Positions 1 through 12,336 of a stretch of 64,000 bases of DNA are shown here, in pieces. The stretch covers positions 24,839,501-24,903,500 of the forward strand of contig NC_068557.1 in NCBI RefSeq assembly GCF_022201045.2, read 5' to 3'. The position numbers were made by a program, and so were the translations under genes. The notes beneath the pieces are model-generated. The model searched no databases, had not been told where the DNA came from, and worked only from the letters and a program-made list of their open reading frames with translations. This DNA comes from Citrus sinensis (lineage: Eukaryota; Streptophyta; Magnoliopsida; Sapindales; Rutaceae). Position 1 is the first letter of the stretch. Each line of letters opens with the position of its first letter.

Positions 1-3000
1 TTCCAGAAATACTTTCTGTGGAAGAGAGAGATGAATATGTGAACAGTCTTTTATTCAAGCTGGGCTTGGTAAGCCTTAGTTAATATTTTATTTGGAGTGT
101 AGGTCTTGTGAGTTGAAGAAGTGAATATGATTATAGTATACATTTTGTAGATACTTTTACCCCTTTTCTAGTTTTAGTTTTCTTATCCAAGTGTTCTTTT
201 GGGTGGTTGCTTTAATTTTCGTTCTTTAAAAGGTCAGTTGCGCTGACTCCAATGTGGGTGATGCAAAAGTTCGTGGAATAAGTGGTGGTGAAAAGAAACG
301 TCTGTCGCTTGCTTGTGAACTGATTGCTAGCCCATCTGTCATATATGCTGATGAACCCACAACTGGTATGCATCTTTCTGTAACTCTGCACTTATGATAG
401 GTATAAACTGCTTTCCAGCTTTGCTTTCTTGTACTGGGTCTGTCTTTCAATGGGGCAGATTTATAGTGTTTTCAATCAACCTTTGATTTGGTGATAGAAA
501 TGATTGACTTCTAAGCGATTCCGGTTTTTCCATTCTGTTCTAAAATTACTTGTGGTGCATTCAGGGCTTGATGCCTTCCAGGCAGAGAAAGTAATGGAAG
601 CTCTGCGACAACTCGCTCAAGATGGACATACTGTAATTTGTTCCATACATCAGCCTAGAGGTTCAGTTTATTTCAAATTTGACGACATTGTGTTGCTAAC
701 AGAGGGCAAACTTGTCTATGCTGGTCCTGCTCGTGATGAACCATTGGCATATTTCTCAAGATTTGGGTATTTAGCTAACCCCTTCCTTTGTTGTATATTT
801 ATTATGTTAATGCTTTATCTGCACGAGGACTATGGGCATCACACAGTATTTATTACCAAAGTCATTTTTTCCCCCTTCTTCCTTGATGTATTTTTGAAAT
901 TATTTGCTAGCAAAGGGATAGAATACAGAAATCTTCATGTTAAATTAAAGTTATTTTAGGATATATAAAACAGCCTCCAAAAGTGGAAGAAGCAGAACTT
1001 CTCTCCCTACTCAAAGTGAAATCTCCAATGCCCTTCTATGTTACTTGCAACAAATCTTACTTGAAAAAGGGGGAAAAGGGGGGGAGGGAAATTACTTATG
1101 AGGAATAGGCTGCTTGAACTTTTATGAGATTGGAAACAGTCTGGAGATATTTCTTTGGTTTTTGAACGTATGGTATATTTTAATATTTAACTCACTTGAA
1201 TTTAAATTTATACTAGAATGATAGGATTTTATGTACTTAGCAGCTAATTTTTGGCCTTGTAGTTCATTCATTGGATTCAAATATATATAACTACTATGAG
1301 AACAATGGATCCTCTTGGCCCCTGCTCCTGCCATTTCATTTTTAATAATGGAGATTATGTTTCTAAAGCTTTTCACTGACTATCAACCCTGCTAGTTCCA
1401 ATGACAATTTGTTGGTGAGAATGCATGTTTGGTTACTGTATCGTAACTCAGTTGAAAACGCTGCTTGAAATTAATGATGGTTAATCCAACAGGTATACTT
1501 GCCCAGATCATGTGAATCCTGCTGAATTTCTGGCTGATCTCATATCCGTAGACTACAGTTCTGCTGAAAGTGTGTACTTGTCACAGAAAAGGATAGATAG
1601 TCTTGCCGAGTCATTCTTGCAACGGTCATCAACAATTCTTTATGCCTCTCCACTTATTAGCAGAGAGGGCTACAAAAAGAGCAAGTTACAGAAGAGGACT
1701 ATTGTTAAGAAGAAAGGAGGCTGGTGGAGGCAATTCTGGTTGCTCCTAAGACGTGCCTGGATGCAGGTTGGTCATTAATTCAACTCTCTCTTCATAGATT
1801 TAGTCTCTGACCTGCCTAGGAAAAGGAAAGAGGATCCTAGTATTACTCTCCTCAATACATGGTTGGACTCAAGTACATTGCATTCCTTTGTCTCACAAAT
1901 TGATTGCAACCAAAACAAAAAGAAAACATACTAAGCTCCACTAAATTGTATGTTATTCTACTTTGTTTGGTATATTTTCTTGGTTATTTATATAGTTGCT
2001 TCATTAACAATTCAGACAGATGCTTTTGAAAACATAGTTTATTGCAATTTCTTTAACTTGGCTGACAAGTCATTGGCAGTGGAGTAACAAGAGGAGAAAA
2101 TCACTAGATCAAATTTAATGAGTTCTAGAAAACATTATGTTCTTATTTAATATGCTTCAGACATTGAGTGCTAATCATTATGCTTTTCTGATTAATGATT
2201 AGAAATTGCATTTGAATGAATTTCTCCTTATATCTGAACTCCATTGACTGACTAGGCTTCTCGGGATGGGCCAACGAACAAAGTCCGTGCAAGAATGTCT
2301 ATTGCGTCAGCTATAATATTTGGGTCAGTTTTCTGGAGAATGGGAAGATCTCAGACATCAATACAAGATAGAATGGGATTGCTTCAGGTATAAGATGCTA
2401 TTGAGTCCTGTAAAGCAACTGCCCTTCTTTATGATTCTTTTGTGGCAAACATTGATGAGAGGAGAGTATGTAAATGTTTCAATATAGGCTGTCAGTGCTG
2501 CCATAGGTGGAGTGACAGACTATAGTAAGCTATTGATAAAAAATAAAATTTTTAATTTAAAGTACTCCGAATAATGGACTCGAATTTTCCAATTCTTGTA
2601 GTGAAGTGTGGAGGAATTATCTGCTTGTTCTTTAACTCTGTTGGGTGATGTACCCAAGGATTGAGGTCTGGAAGTGTCAGCATCGCATGTTCAGTGTATG
2701 CTTATGAGTGATTCAGAATGGAGGACCTAAATCTTGTTCAAAAAATTTTGTAGCTTTGCACTTCTACCAATACTCAATGCTTAATTTTTTATCGACAAGG
2801 TATTTTGGTTCCTCTTTGAGACCACTTCTGCTTTCTCAGGTTGCTGCTATCAATACAGCAATGGCTGCTCTCACAAAGACTGTGGGTGTGTTTCCTAAGG
2901 AACGTGCAATCGTGGATAGAGAACGTGCAAAGGGGTCTTATGCACTGGGGCCCTATCTGCTTTCCAAATTGATAGCTGAAATTCCTGTTGGAGCAGCATT

Positions 3001-4974
3001 TCCATTAATGTTTGGAGCTGTGCTGTACCCAATGGCTCGTCTTCATCCTACTTTGTCCAGGTTTGTTTCTCTTGTACCATTTTGATTTCTGGCTCTGGAT
3101 TTCTGTTCTAGGATTTCCTTATCTTTTAGCTATATCATGGAGGTTCGTACTTCCATGAAATGTAAGAAAATGTAAATCTGGAATTCAGATTCTAGCCATT
3201 GATTTGTATTTTTTCATTTTTCTCTTTTTCCTGTAGAATCTCCTAGTTGTTAAGCGTATGATTCGTTGAGTGTTAATTTACCACTCCTCCCCACTGTTTT
3301 TTATTTTTAACTCATTTGGAGATGGCTCATTTTTCATGTGTCTAGATTCACGTAAATAATTTAATCTTTAAATGTACAGAAATAAAGCTGGCTGAAAATA
3401 ATGTTCCCATCATAATGGATGAAACTACTGACTTATGATTCTTTGACTTTCTAGATTCGGGAAATTCTGTGGAATCGTGACTGTGGAATCTTTTGCTGCA
3501 TCTGCAATGGGTCTGACAGTGGGGGCTATGGTTCCAACCACAGAAGCAGCTATGGCTGTGGGGCCCTCTCTTATGACTGTTTTTATTGTTTTTGGAGGAT
3601 ATTATGTCAATGCAGACAATACACCAATAATTTTCCGTTGGATTCCTCGGGTTTCTCTGATAAGATGGTACACATAAATCATTACTCGTCAATATGAAAG
3701 TGTTTGTTATGTATTTGTTAAATATCAGACTTGATGATGCATATGAATAATCCATTGTCTTTCATTCTCTTATAACTCACTTAGTTCTTCACGTGCTTTC
3801 AGGGCCTTTCAAGGGCTTTGCATCAATGAGTTTTCGGGCCTTCAATTTGACCATCAGCATTCTTTTGATATTCAAACCGGAGAACAGGTAAGGGAAGGCA
3901 AGAAACCTGTCTGTTTTATTAAAAAGATAATGGAATGCAAACAGAATAAGAAAATCATCAAAATGACCATATCTTACATAGCACCATGGGAGACATTGTA
4001 AAAATCAATCAGAAATCATGGTTTCATAACCTGGAAAATGGTAAGAATAAAAAAATGGCTATTCACTAGCTTTTTCATAAACTATTACTACATATCTACG
4101 GTACTACCAGGTTGATTTTCAGAGATATGTATTCTCTATTTTGAGCTGCGTAAGTTTTATGGTACATACATTCAAAAAAAAAAAAAAAAAATTTATCGTA
4201 TATAAATACCTTGTACTTGAGTTTCTTATGGATTATGTAGCATGTGGCTGTTAATAACCATTTCCTGGAATCTTAGTTCCTGGAAAATTAATTCTTACTT
4301 TAAGGACACATGCCATGCCTGGTTCAAGGTAATGTACATGCAATTAGGTGTCGTTTTCCTTTGTTTCTCCTTTTTTATTGAGACGTACCTCGGTAGGATT
4401 GACAGTTAAAATATGCATTTGCTAACCCAATCTTTGTAGGATTTCAAGTTTAGGTGGGGACTTTTAATACACACACAACCCACTCCCCCAACACAAAAAA
4501 CAAGAAGTCCTTGTTGACCTTGTAAACACATGAATTGAACTACAGATGTTTTGGAAAGTCAAATCATGCAATGGCAGATTACTTGCCCCCCCTTTTTTTT
4601 TTTTTTTTTTTTACTTTATTACTGGAAATGCAGCGTTAAGTATCATCAGTTGGGTTGAAAACAAGTTATTTTTCTTTGTTGTAATTTTGCAGGCACTTGA
4701 ACGGCTGTCCTTTGGAGGAAGTCGCATTAGCGACACAGTGATGGCTCAAAGCAGAATCTTATTGTTTTGGTACTGCACCACTTACCTTCTCCTAGAGAAA
4801 AAGAAACCTAAATACCAGCAGCTTGAGCTACCTAACCCGGAACAAACTCAGCAAAAGATACAGCTCGAACCGCTAGAAACCGACCTGCCTCCTGAAAAGG
4901 AGCAAATAAAATCAACCCGGCAAGTTGAGTCAGAGTCACCACCACTTGATATGTATAACCTAGAAGGTTTGTAG
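1..4974 (+). CDS. ABCG7: ABC transporter G family half-transporter, ABCG7-like (5' partial)
   Basis: Exons that splice in frame: 1-68, 233-365, 565-766, 1493-1766, 2256-2387, 2840-3060, 3455-3667, 3803-3887 and 4693-4974 (TAG stop), all with GT-AG borders, giving about 535 visible residues. The first part is the back half of an ATP-binding domain: signature loop ISGGEKKR, Walker [13 protein letters not shown] and the H-loop SIHQPRG. Walker A and roughly 190 N-terminal residues lie left of the window. After a basic linker ([11 protein letters not shown]) comes the ABC2 membrane domain, with spans around [33 protein letters not shown], the stretch after [13 protein letters not shown] and [14 protein letters not shown], then a conserved extracellular-type loop ([14 protein letters not shown]) and a last span [13 protein letters not shown]. 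The order NBD then membrane domain defines the ABCG (white-brown complex) half-transporters, which dimerise in a membrane to export lipids or hormones. The acidic, Pro/Glu/Gln-rich C-terminal tail of about 60 residues is unusual for ABCGs and fits ABCG7. The substrate is not deducible. Confidence 0.9.
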
Positions 4975-4999
4975 TTGTTTGGGCATTGTGTAATGTTGT

Positions 5000-5306
5000 T
5001 ATGAGCTGAGCCAATATTTATTAATCTATCTCATACAGGTGCTAAGTAACAGAAGATGTCTTGCAAATTGCAATAGCTAGCCAATAAGGGAGGGCCTCAT
5101 GCCTTTTTTTGAGCCAGTGAGCTGCATGCATTACTCTTTAGCACGAATAACATTAGCAGTTACTCTGCTTGTGTGAATCTTCTGTATATCGAAAAACGAA
5201 TTCCTTGTATAATTCTAGTTGTAATGAGGATTAATTCCGAAGCTATTATCTTTAGATTTCCTTTACAAATGTGTCGAAGAAGATTGCATTGGATGAAATG
5301 TGCTTG

Positions 5307-5338
<32 letters not shown>

Positions 5339-5870
5339 TTGTTTGAAAATATTTTTCCAATTGAAGAAGAATTAAAACTGCTTTTAGTCTTAGAAGAAGA
5401 AGCACTTAAGAGGTATTATTAGCCTTAGCTGAAAATCAATTTATTCTTTTTTTTTTTTTTTTTTTGGTTTGAGAATGCATACAACTTAATGAATTCATAT
5501 CCTTAATTAATTGATATATGTATTTATTTCGATTTGCATGAGAAGTGAGATGCTATATACATATATCAAAACATTCTAGTAATGGTCTAATGGAATGATT
5601 GTAATCCTCTAGCTGGCTAGCTGGCAGATTATTAATTCAACACGCATTGATTCATGTTGCATTACTTTTTTTTTTTTTTTTTTTTTTTTTCTTCTAATGT
5701 ATATAACTCCAGTTCATCATTGAGTAGGCGCCGCCGCCTGAAGTCTTTTTCACGCGGAATCGGAAGAAAACGGTGAAAATAATAATCATAAATTCATAAC
5801 AATCAATGGGAAAATGGATGGCCTCCTTAGAAAAATAAAAGTCATGTTAAATGCTTAAAACTTCCACGTA
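5000..5870. repeat. ABCG7 3' flank with simple repeats
   Basis: Non-coding sequence after the ABCG7 stop, probably 3'UTR then spacer. It holds a perfect (CT)14 microsatellite at 5307-5334 and T-tracts near 5449-5465 and 5667-5690. No gene is seen. Confidence 0.7.
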
Positions 5871-5874
5871 GAGT

Positions 5875-6540
5875 GAGAATGTTAAAAATGGAGTTATTTG
5901 TATTTTGAATGACATTTTGAACACTCTAATTATATTAAAAGAGTGAGGTTACTATTTGAATTCATAAAATTTCTTACTAAACTCATTTACTTTCTATACC
6001 CATTATCAAAATTCAAAAACAAAAAATTAAAATTTTCACTTCACAAACCTCTCAAAATTCTCAAATTAACATCAGTCAATAACTCCTTTTCTTACTCTTT
6101 ATTTTCTCTCTAAATCCACAAAATTTGCTTATGCAACAAGCCAATAATCAACCTCCTCCTCCTTCTTCTCTCTGTTTTTCTTTACCGCAACAATATTTTT
6201 CTATAGAAACCAGACAACAAATTCTTCACCGTAACAATCCCAAATTTATGTTTTATCCAACTTTTTTAAATCGGAAATATTTTTCTTTGATTAGAACTTG
6301 AGAACTCATCATAGTTCATTACTGGTTTTTGGAAAGTCTAAAACCTGATCATCATTCTAAAATCTTTAACAGTCTTTCATAGTTTTTTATATGAGTGATC
6401 GAATTAAAGAAATAGATTTACAAAATAAATTGGGTGTACGGTAAAATGATATTAAAATATAGGTCTAGTGAGTAAAATTATGTATTCAAATAGTCTCACC
6501 GATAATAAGTTTTGATCTTACTAAAATGTTCTTAGAGTAA
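5875..6540. mobile_element. Putative long-TIR non-autonomous DNA transposon
   Basis: The left part (GTGAGGTTACTATTTGAATT, about 5943-5962) resembles the reverse complement of the right part (GTGAGACTATTTGAATACAT, about 6478-6497), and the outer flanks also resemble each other loosely. This suggests a Mutator-like element of about 0.65 kb with imperfect inverted arms. No ORF is present and no clean target duplication could be assigned, so the borders are approximate. Confidence 0.3.
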
Positions 6541-8560
6541 TTAACTAAGAAGTACAACTTAATTCAATTAAATCAAATGAAATTATTCTCAACGGTTAAC
6601 ACTCATTTACTATGAACTGTAGTTTATAGTGATAAAATGGAGAGATTAAAAGCAATAATTTTTGTATGAAGAATTAAAAACAAAAAAAAACGAGTACTGT
6701 GTGAAACAATCGCCTATAGAACCGAGCCAAATGAGAAACACCATTTATTGATAGTATTTTTGTGATTTTATTAAGCGTACTGAGTAAAAATTTATAATTT
6801 AAATTTAGTAAGTGCATGTCCTGCGCATTAGAGTATTGATAGTATTATTTAGAGTGTAAATAACTCACCCAAATATAAAATCTGAACGAGTATATGAATC
6901 TTTGGAAACCCTTTCTTTGCAATTTGCAAATCTAAATAAATCCATGAATTTGAATAGAGATACATTACAGACTTACTAAACTTTATTAAAATCAACTTAA
7001 ATTTTTAACAATGACGGAATAAAAATTTAAGTTGATTTTAATAAAGTTTAGTAACTGTTAGCATGCTTAATTATTCCTAATTATTTAATTACTTGCTTTC
7101 TTTCTTTCTCCCTCTTTTTTTTTTTTTTAATTTTTTCTTTTCAAACAATTTTTTAGTGAGAGTCAACTTCTGGAAGTCGTGACATCAAGTTTGGATTCAA
7201 GAGAGAGAGTTTGGACAGAATTTTCTTCCCGAGTCTATTTTTAAAAATCGACCAACCATCCATAATAATTAAAAATAAAATTTCAAAAAAAAAATAAAAA
7301 TAAATAATGGAGATGAGAGAGAAATAAACTATAATGTTACTACAAAAATCTTTTTCTTTTTTTTGGTAGTCTTTGGACATTAACTATAATGTTAAGGGAT
7401 GCGACAAATTCAGAATTGTAAACTAATTACTTTCCTGCATAATTTTTCCTGAAAGAATAATTGATCAGTGATTAACCTGAAGCTTTTCTGCGAACGCTAT
7501 GAATTCCTTCCCAAAAACACCTTAATAATATCATTTTTTTACAACTTTAGTTTGTAATTCTTCAAAATAACACTTCAAATTAATCAAAGTTCTTGAGTTT
7601 TTAAAAGAATGCATTAATTTAATCAGCTTAAACAAATTTCTAGAAGCTGAAAGAGTCACCATGTTTAAAACTTATCGACGTCAATGGTGGATCGCCTCTT
7701 TATCAAAAGAAAATAATAATAATAATAATAAAATAAATTTATATATATAGTAACAATATAAAAATTAAGCAAACATGGAACATTCAATGAACTCGAATGA
7801 AAAAATCCGTCGTCCTACGCATGAAGTCAAGGCCAATCCTAACTGCCACTGCTCAGGAGAATTTTTGAACTTTTAAAAAATTCTGTGTCTCCGGGGACGA
7901 CGGAAAGAAAAGAACCTTCTTCACCATTTGAAAGAGTAAAATTAACGACCACTACTAAATCTAACTATATAATCATTCAATATTTCAAAATAAATTTTCT
8001 AATTTTATGGTATCTAGTCAAAAATAGATTAGGTCCTTTTATAGAAGCTTCATCACTAATTTTCTTTTCTTTTGGGGGGATAAAAACGTTTTTTTTTTTT
8101 TCTTTTTTTACTCACACTTGAAAACCCATGCATGAATGAAGCCTATGATGATTTAATTACAGAAAAAAAATAAAATAAAATGTGCACATCAAAAAATTCT
8201 GAAACGCGCTTGTCTTTTTTTTTTTTTATAGATATTATTGTCTAATAATTTTCATCTCTTATCTATGACATGAAATAAAAGAAATTTGATATCAATTGCC
8301 TTAAAATGCTGCTTTCGTACAAGCAATTTCAAAAATTATATAACATTATATACTCCATCTTGTGGGTTTTGTTTTTTCATTTAAACAAAGCTGCAGCTGC
8401 TAGGTGGCCCCGCCACACATCGACATCATGATGTGACAGGTCTCGGCGTCTCCGGATCCACCACCCCATTGTTTACGCGCTGATTGATAATAATTAATCA
8501 TTATCATCAGGCTGCAGCTGTCCGTTGAGACACGGTTTTGCTGCGAGCCAGGTTGCCTAA
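6541..8560. other. AT-rich intergenic spacer
   Basis: Spacer with poly-A/T tracts and short open frames that show no recognisable protein. It contains the perfect inverted repeat listed separately at 6973-7054. Confidence 0.6.
6973..7054. repeat. Perfect 35-bp inverted repeat with 12-nt loop
   Basis: The arm at 6973-7007 is the exact reverse complement of 7020-7054 with no mismatch; the loop is 7008-7019 (ACAATGACGGAA). The arms are AT-rich. Outside the arms, the left flank ACAG and the right flank CTGT continue the symmetry after a 2-nt slip. It may be a tiny foldback element or the core of a young MITE. A transcript would form a perfect 35-bp duplex, better suited to siRNA than to miRNA processing. 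Confidence 0.85.
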
Positions 8561-8608
8561 TTCGTAAATAATAAGATACGTCATCGCTTAATCACATGCT
8601 TCCCGCTT

Positions 8609-8615
8609 TATAAAT
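8609..8615 (+). promoter_or_regulatory. TATA box of the 8698 gene
   Basis: TATAAAT lies about 85 bp before the ATG at 8698, which predicts a transcription start near 8640 and a leader of roughly 60 nt. Upstream, at about 8484-8506, is a near-palindromic TGATAATAATTAATCATTATC. Two GCTGCAGCTG motifs (about 8390 and 8511) flank the distal promoter. Confidence 0.6.
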
Positions 8616-8697
8616 GCACGTTGCCAAGACTTAATTTCTCTCAAAACGAAAGACATTCACAACATCAATTTCACTCAAAATCCTCACGCACAATTCA

Positions 8698-9171
8698 ATG
8701 GAGTCAACTTCTCTATGTTCGTCATCTCTTCCCTCTCTATCAATTTTCAACAGATCGAAACCCCGGATCAAGGGGGTCTCATTAGCTAGTCGTAAGGTTT
8801 ATGCATCTGCTGGGCATAGGAGCGATGCACACGACAAAAACTGTCCCGGCGGCGGCCCCCGGCACCGGCTGGTCGATGAGAACATGATCGTTCTCCGGAA
8901 AAGAATCCATGAAATGAAGATGATCGAGAGGAACTACGAGCCGCCAGAGAATTGGATGGAGTGGGAGAAAAAGTATTACACCGGCTATGATTCGTACATA
9001 TGTGAAGCAATGGGAGTTTTGCAAGCACAGTTGATGAATACCAGGCCAAGCTTCGCTTTGGGGGTCTTGGCTTTGATTGCTTTGAGCGTCCCCACTTCTG
9101 CTGCCGTGCTATGCTTTCGTTTGATGGAGTTAACAAATGGGATTTTAGCTGGGATTCAACACGTAGCATAA
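8698..9171 (+). CDS. Small plant-specific, probably plastid-targeted single-span membrane protein
   Basis: Intronless ORF of 157 residues starting at the first ATG after a TATA box. Residues 1-45 are rich in Ser, Arg and Lys and poor in acidic residues, like a chloroplast transit peptide. Residues 55-100 are highly charged, with a conserved-looking segment (RIHEMKMIERNYEPPENW, then WEKKYY and YDSYICEAMGVLQ). A hydrophobic span follows at about 117-140 (SFALGVLALIALSVPTSAAV), leaving a short C-terminus. Compact single-exon genes of this shape in plants are often stress-inducible, but that is inference. I recognise it only as the type of short plant protein left uncharacterised in databases; I assign no function. 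Its good promoter, clean frame and higher GC than the flanks argue that it is a real gene. Confidence 0.8.
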   Translation: MESTSLCSSSLPSLSIFNRSKPRIKGVSLASRKVYASAGHRSDAHDKNCPGGGPRHRLVDENMIVLRKRIHEMKMIERNYEPPENWMEWEKKYYTGYDSYICEAMGVLQAQLMNTRPSFALGVLALIALSVPTSAAVLCFRLMELTNGILAGIQHVA

Positions 9172-10369
9172 CAAAAAGTTTTAGACTTTAATCATATATA
9201 GTATACACATACAAGTACTGTAGCATTGGAACGAATTATTTACTTATTTTTAGTCATCTCTTTTTATAATGAAGTTCTAACTAGGCTCTATTAATTTGCT
9301 TACTGGAAAGAAATTAAACTTGCATCTGCTAATTAAGTTTTGCTCATGATTTTTAGTTGCTTGGTAGTTGTACGCAAATATTATCGACTGGTGTGTGCCT
9401 TGCACGTATATAAAGTTAATTTTGACAAATTCACTTCACTTGAATTGATGATGATCGTAGGAAATTAAAATTTGACTATTTGAGAGTACTTTTCCGAAAA
9501 ACCGGGATTGTTTAGGGTATCATGGGCAAATATATATTTTCTCTATATGTATATGTTTTTTAGGGACAGTTACAATAAATATGATGTTCGCTAATTCACT
9601 TAACAACTCTACCGCTTGATTCCTTCGAAAAGTATTAAAATATATTTAAAAAAAAAAAAAGAATCTATCAAATGAGATAGACATTAGAGATGGGGACAAA
9701 ATGTGTTAACCAAGATAGTGGTCTAAACTCAACTTCACTTATATGTCCTTAATAATTCAAATAGAACCCTTTTGATGTGTATGTTAATGGAACACATCTC
9801 TTGTAACATCTCTCATGTCGCTAATGACGAGAGGCTTAGGTTAGTTTGCAAAGTCAAACAACTAAATCATGATCGATTATGTGTCCGAAATGATTAATAT
9901 TCCATTGTTGGATTGTATATAACATAAGAAACACGTTTTATACTCTCCGAGGTTAAGTAAAACATGCATGTTTTAAACCAACTGTAATCATTGAAAAAGG
10001 CAAATTGCTTTCTTTTTGGGGAGGTGGTAATATGTTAATAACATAATAACTTGTTTGTAACACAACTGCTCACTTTTTATCCGATAGAAGTATGTCGCAT
10101 TTTTTATGTTTTGACTTTTAATGAGTAATTGATTATCTTTTGATCAAAATTGATTAGAATAATTTGATCTCAATTTTGATCAAGTGATGCCACAAATATT
10201 TTAGAGATATATTCTTTTTTGTTAAAGGATATTTAAAGACTTAAATACGTGACACAATTATAACACGTTTCATAATTATGGGGGAATTGGTGTTTGAGAA
10301 TCTTGACATAATTAACGGATGCACTAATTTTGATATGACTTGTTAACCTAAATTGCCACATCTATAGTT

Positions 10370-10404
<35 letters not shown>

Positions 10405-11220
10405 TGATAGCATAGTTTCATTAGTTAACAGAGGATGAACTTTTTTTTTTCCTTTTTTATGCTTTCTTGACACATGATAACTAAATAATCAAAAGGCTAA
10501 GAATTAGTATTCATTTGTTTTTTAATATCCAATACCAAAATCGTTACTTTTGGAACAATTGACTTTCAAAAAATAATTGCAAGATAACTAAATAATGAAG
10601 GTGTTGCACGATATTTCAAAGTTCGTAGAGAGAAAATCCAGTTAATTCAGCTTGATCAGTGATCACCAAATAATAATTTTTTGGCTTCATAAGTTTCATA
10701 ATACACGTGCGGATCCAGGGATGTGACTGATTAATAGGAAAATAGATTGATCTAAATAATTATAAAAGAAAAACACAAGTGTCCAGCCTCAATCTGAGGG
10801 CCTTTTCTTCATCAAGACAGCCTTGATCGAGGTCTTCATTGATCTAGTGCGTAGTCCAGATCAGGCTGCAGTCATAATTTACTTGGTTTATTAAATTTAT
10901 TATAATGGATTATACATATAATTCAATGGGAGAATGTTTAAATTCCTTAAAATGTTCAAATCCAGATCAGGCTACACCAATTTTTTTCTCACCAAGAGCA
11001 CTCGAGATTAGTACCAACAGCAGCTTGATGATCACCAAGCTAAGTGCTGGCTGATGATGAGAGAAGGTAAAACATAAAATGGATGTTTTTGAGCTAGACA
11101 ATCAAAGAAACTGAAGAAAGCCATTATAGAGAGAGCTTAATAACTTAATTGCAATATGCAAACACACAACTATCTAACTTCAAGAAGAGAACAAATTGGA
11201 AGAGCTTAAACAATCCTAAA
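9172..11220. other. Intergenic spacer with ATT microsatellite
   Basis: Probable 3'UTR of the 8698 gene, then AT-rich spacer. A perfect (ATT)11 lies at 10372-10404. A short direct repeat (CCAGATCAGGCT, about 10856 and 10963) is seen. No gene is recognised. Confidence 0.6.
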
Positions 11221-11696
11221 GAGAACGCATTTAATCTTTTATTAATTTGAAACATATACACTAAAATTTGTACACATCCAAGCAACAGCTTGAGTCCCCT
11301 TACTGTAGGGATGAGACAAATAGCCTTTCTTTAAAACGTGGTAACCTAGTTATTTCCCATCCATACTATCCAGCCGTATGTGATAAAAGGTAGCAGCCGC
11401 AGGATACATTTGATGCATCCTCCACCAAGTTCCAAAACCAAAGCAGCTGATAGCAACAAATATGCACATAAATGCCAGCAAGAAGCCAAAAGTTATGTTA
11501 CAGATTCCATCCAGTTAAGGTCCAGGTAACAAGCTCTCCGATCTTCAGATTTCCTGCCATCGAAATGCAGAGTCAAAACATGCATCAGCAGTATGAATAT
11601 TTAAAATTATCCTCGATATTTAACATTAATAGGTAAGATTTCCTAGAGACTTTGACAATTAACTAGCCAACTAGTACCCAAAATTTTCCCAAGTCA

Positions 11697-12050
11697 GGAT
11701 GCAAAGTGTTTCATTCACAAATCATGTGAGAATCTAGTGAAGGTGAAGACCAGAAAACTCCCCAAGTAGAATCATGATCATGATCACGATGCAAATGTTT
11801 CATTTACAAATCATATATAAGATTTAGGTAAAGATAAAAACCAAGTACACTCTAAAATCCTAAGTTGAATCATGATGCTCGTGCTTTCATTTACAAGTCA
11901 AACAAGATTCTTGTAAAGATTAAGTGCTTAAACAGCTTTAAGTCGAATCAAAGATGGAAAGTAGTTTTTCATTTTATAAATCATGAAAGATTATCAAGAA
12001 GATCGTAGAAACAAGGATAGTAAGTAGTTAATCATTTTTATAAATCATAA
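11697..12050. repeat. Degenerate ~80-90 bp tandem repeat, about four copies
   Basis: Units begin near 11697, 11788, 11876 and 11955. Each carries a TTTCATTTACAAATCAT-like core followed by an AAGAT...GTAAAGAT-like segment and, in the first three, an AAGT(A/T/C)GAATCA(T/A) tail. Copies are clearly diverged. The array lies 3' of the MIR319 hairpin in transcript orientation, so it probably sits inside the primary transcript. Confidence 0.6.
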
Positions 12051-12164
12051 TACATTAATACCCACACAAAAAAAAAGAGTTCAAAGACATGAATCAAGTA
12101 TTTCATTTACAAAACGTATAAAGCAACTAATTTAAGATATAAAGGCCTAAAGATTGTGGAAAGG

Positions 12165-12336
12165 GGGAGCTCCCTTCAGTCCAAGACGTGACAGCCATGA
12201 CTAAACGCAGCTCCTGCTTCGTTGGATCAGAAACACATCATGATTCTACATTTTCCATTGATGAGCTCTTGAACCAACGAGTCAGCAGCTGAGTGTCAGC
12301 CTTTCACTGCCTCGAAGTGAACTGAAGAGAGCTCCT
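12165..12336 (-). ncRNA. MIR319: miR319 precursor hairpin
   Basis: The minus strand of 12165-12184 reads TTGGACTGAAGGGAGCTCCC, the conserved 20-nt core of miR319, which targets TCP-class transcription factors controlling leaf growth. It forms the 3' arm. The 5' arm at 12318-12336 reads GGAGCTCTCTTCAGTTCAC on the minus strand and pairs with it with few mismatches. The stem continues inward (GGCAGTGA with TCATGGCTGTC; CAGCTGCT with AGGAGCTG; TCGTTGG with CCAACGA) to a loop near 12240, giving the long foldback of about 170 nt typical of MIR159/319 precursors, which are processed from the loop end. The 3' end is CCCC rather than the usual CCCT, so the mature form may instead be shifted one base (12165-12185, starting CTTGG). 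Confidence 0.93.

Noticed and set aside
6973..7054. Possible microRNA precursor
   Set aside because: The stem is perfectly paired, only 35 bp, with no bulges and no known miRNA sequence; a foldback element or siRNA source fits better.
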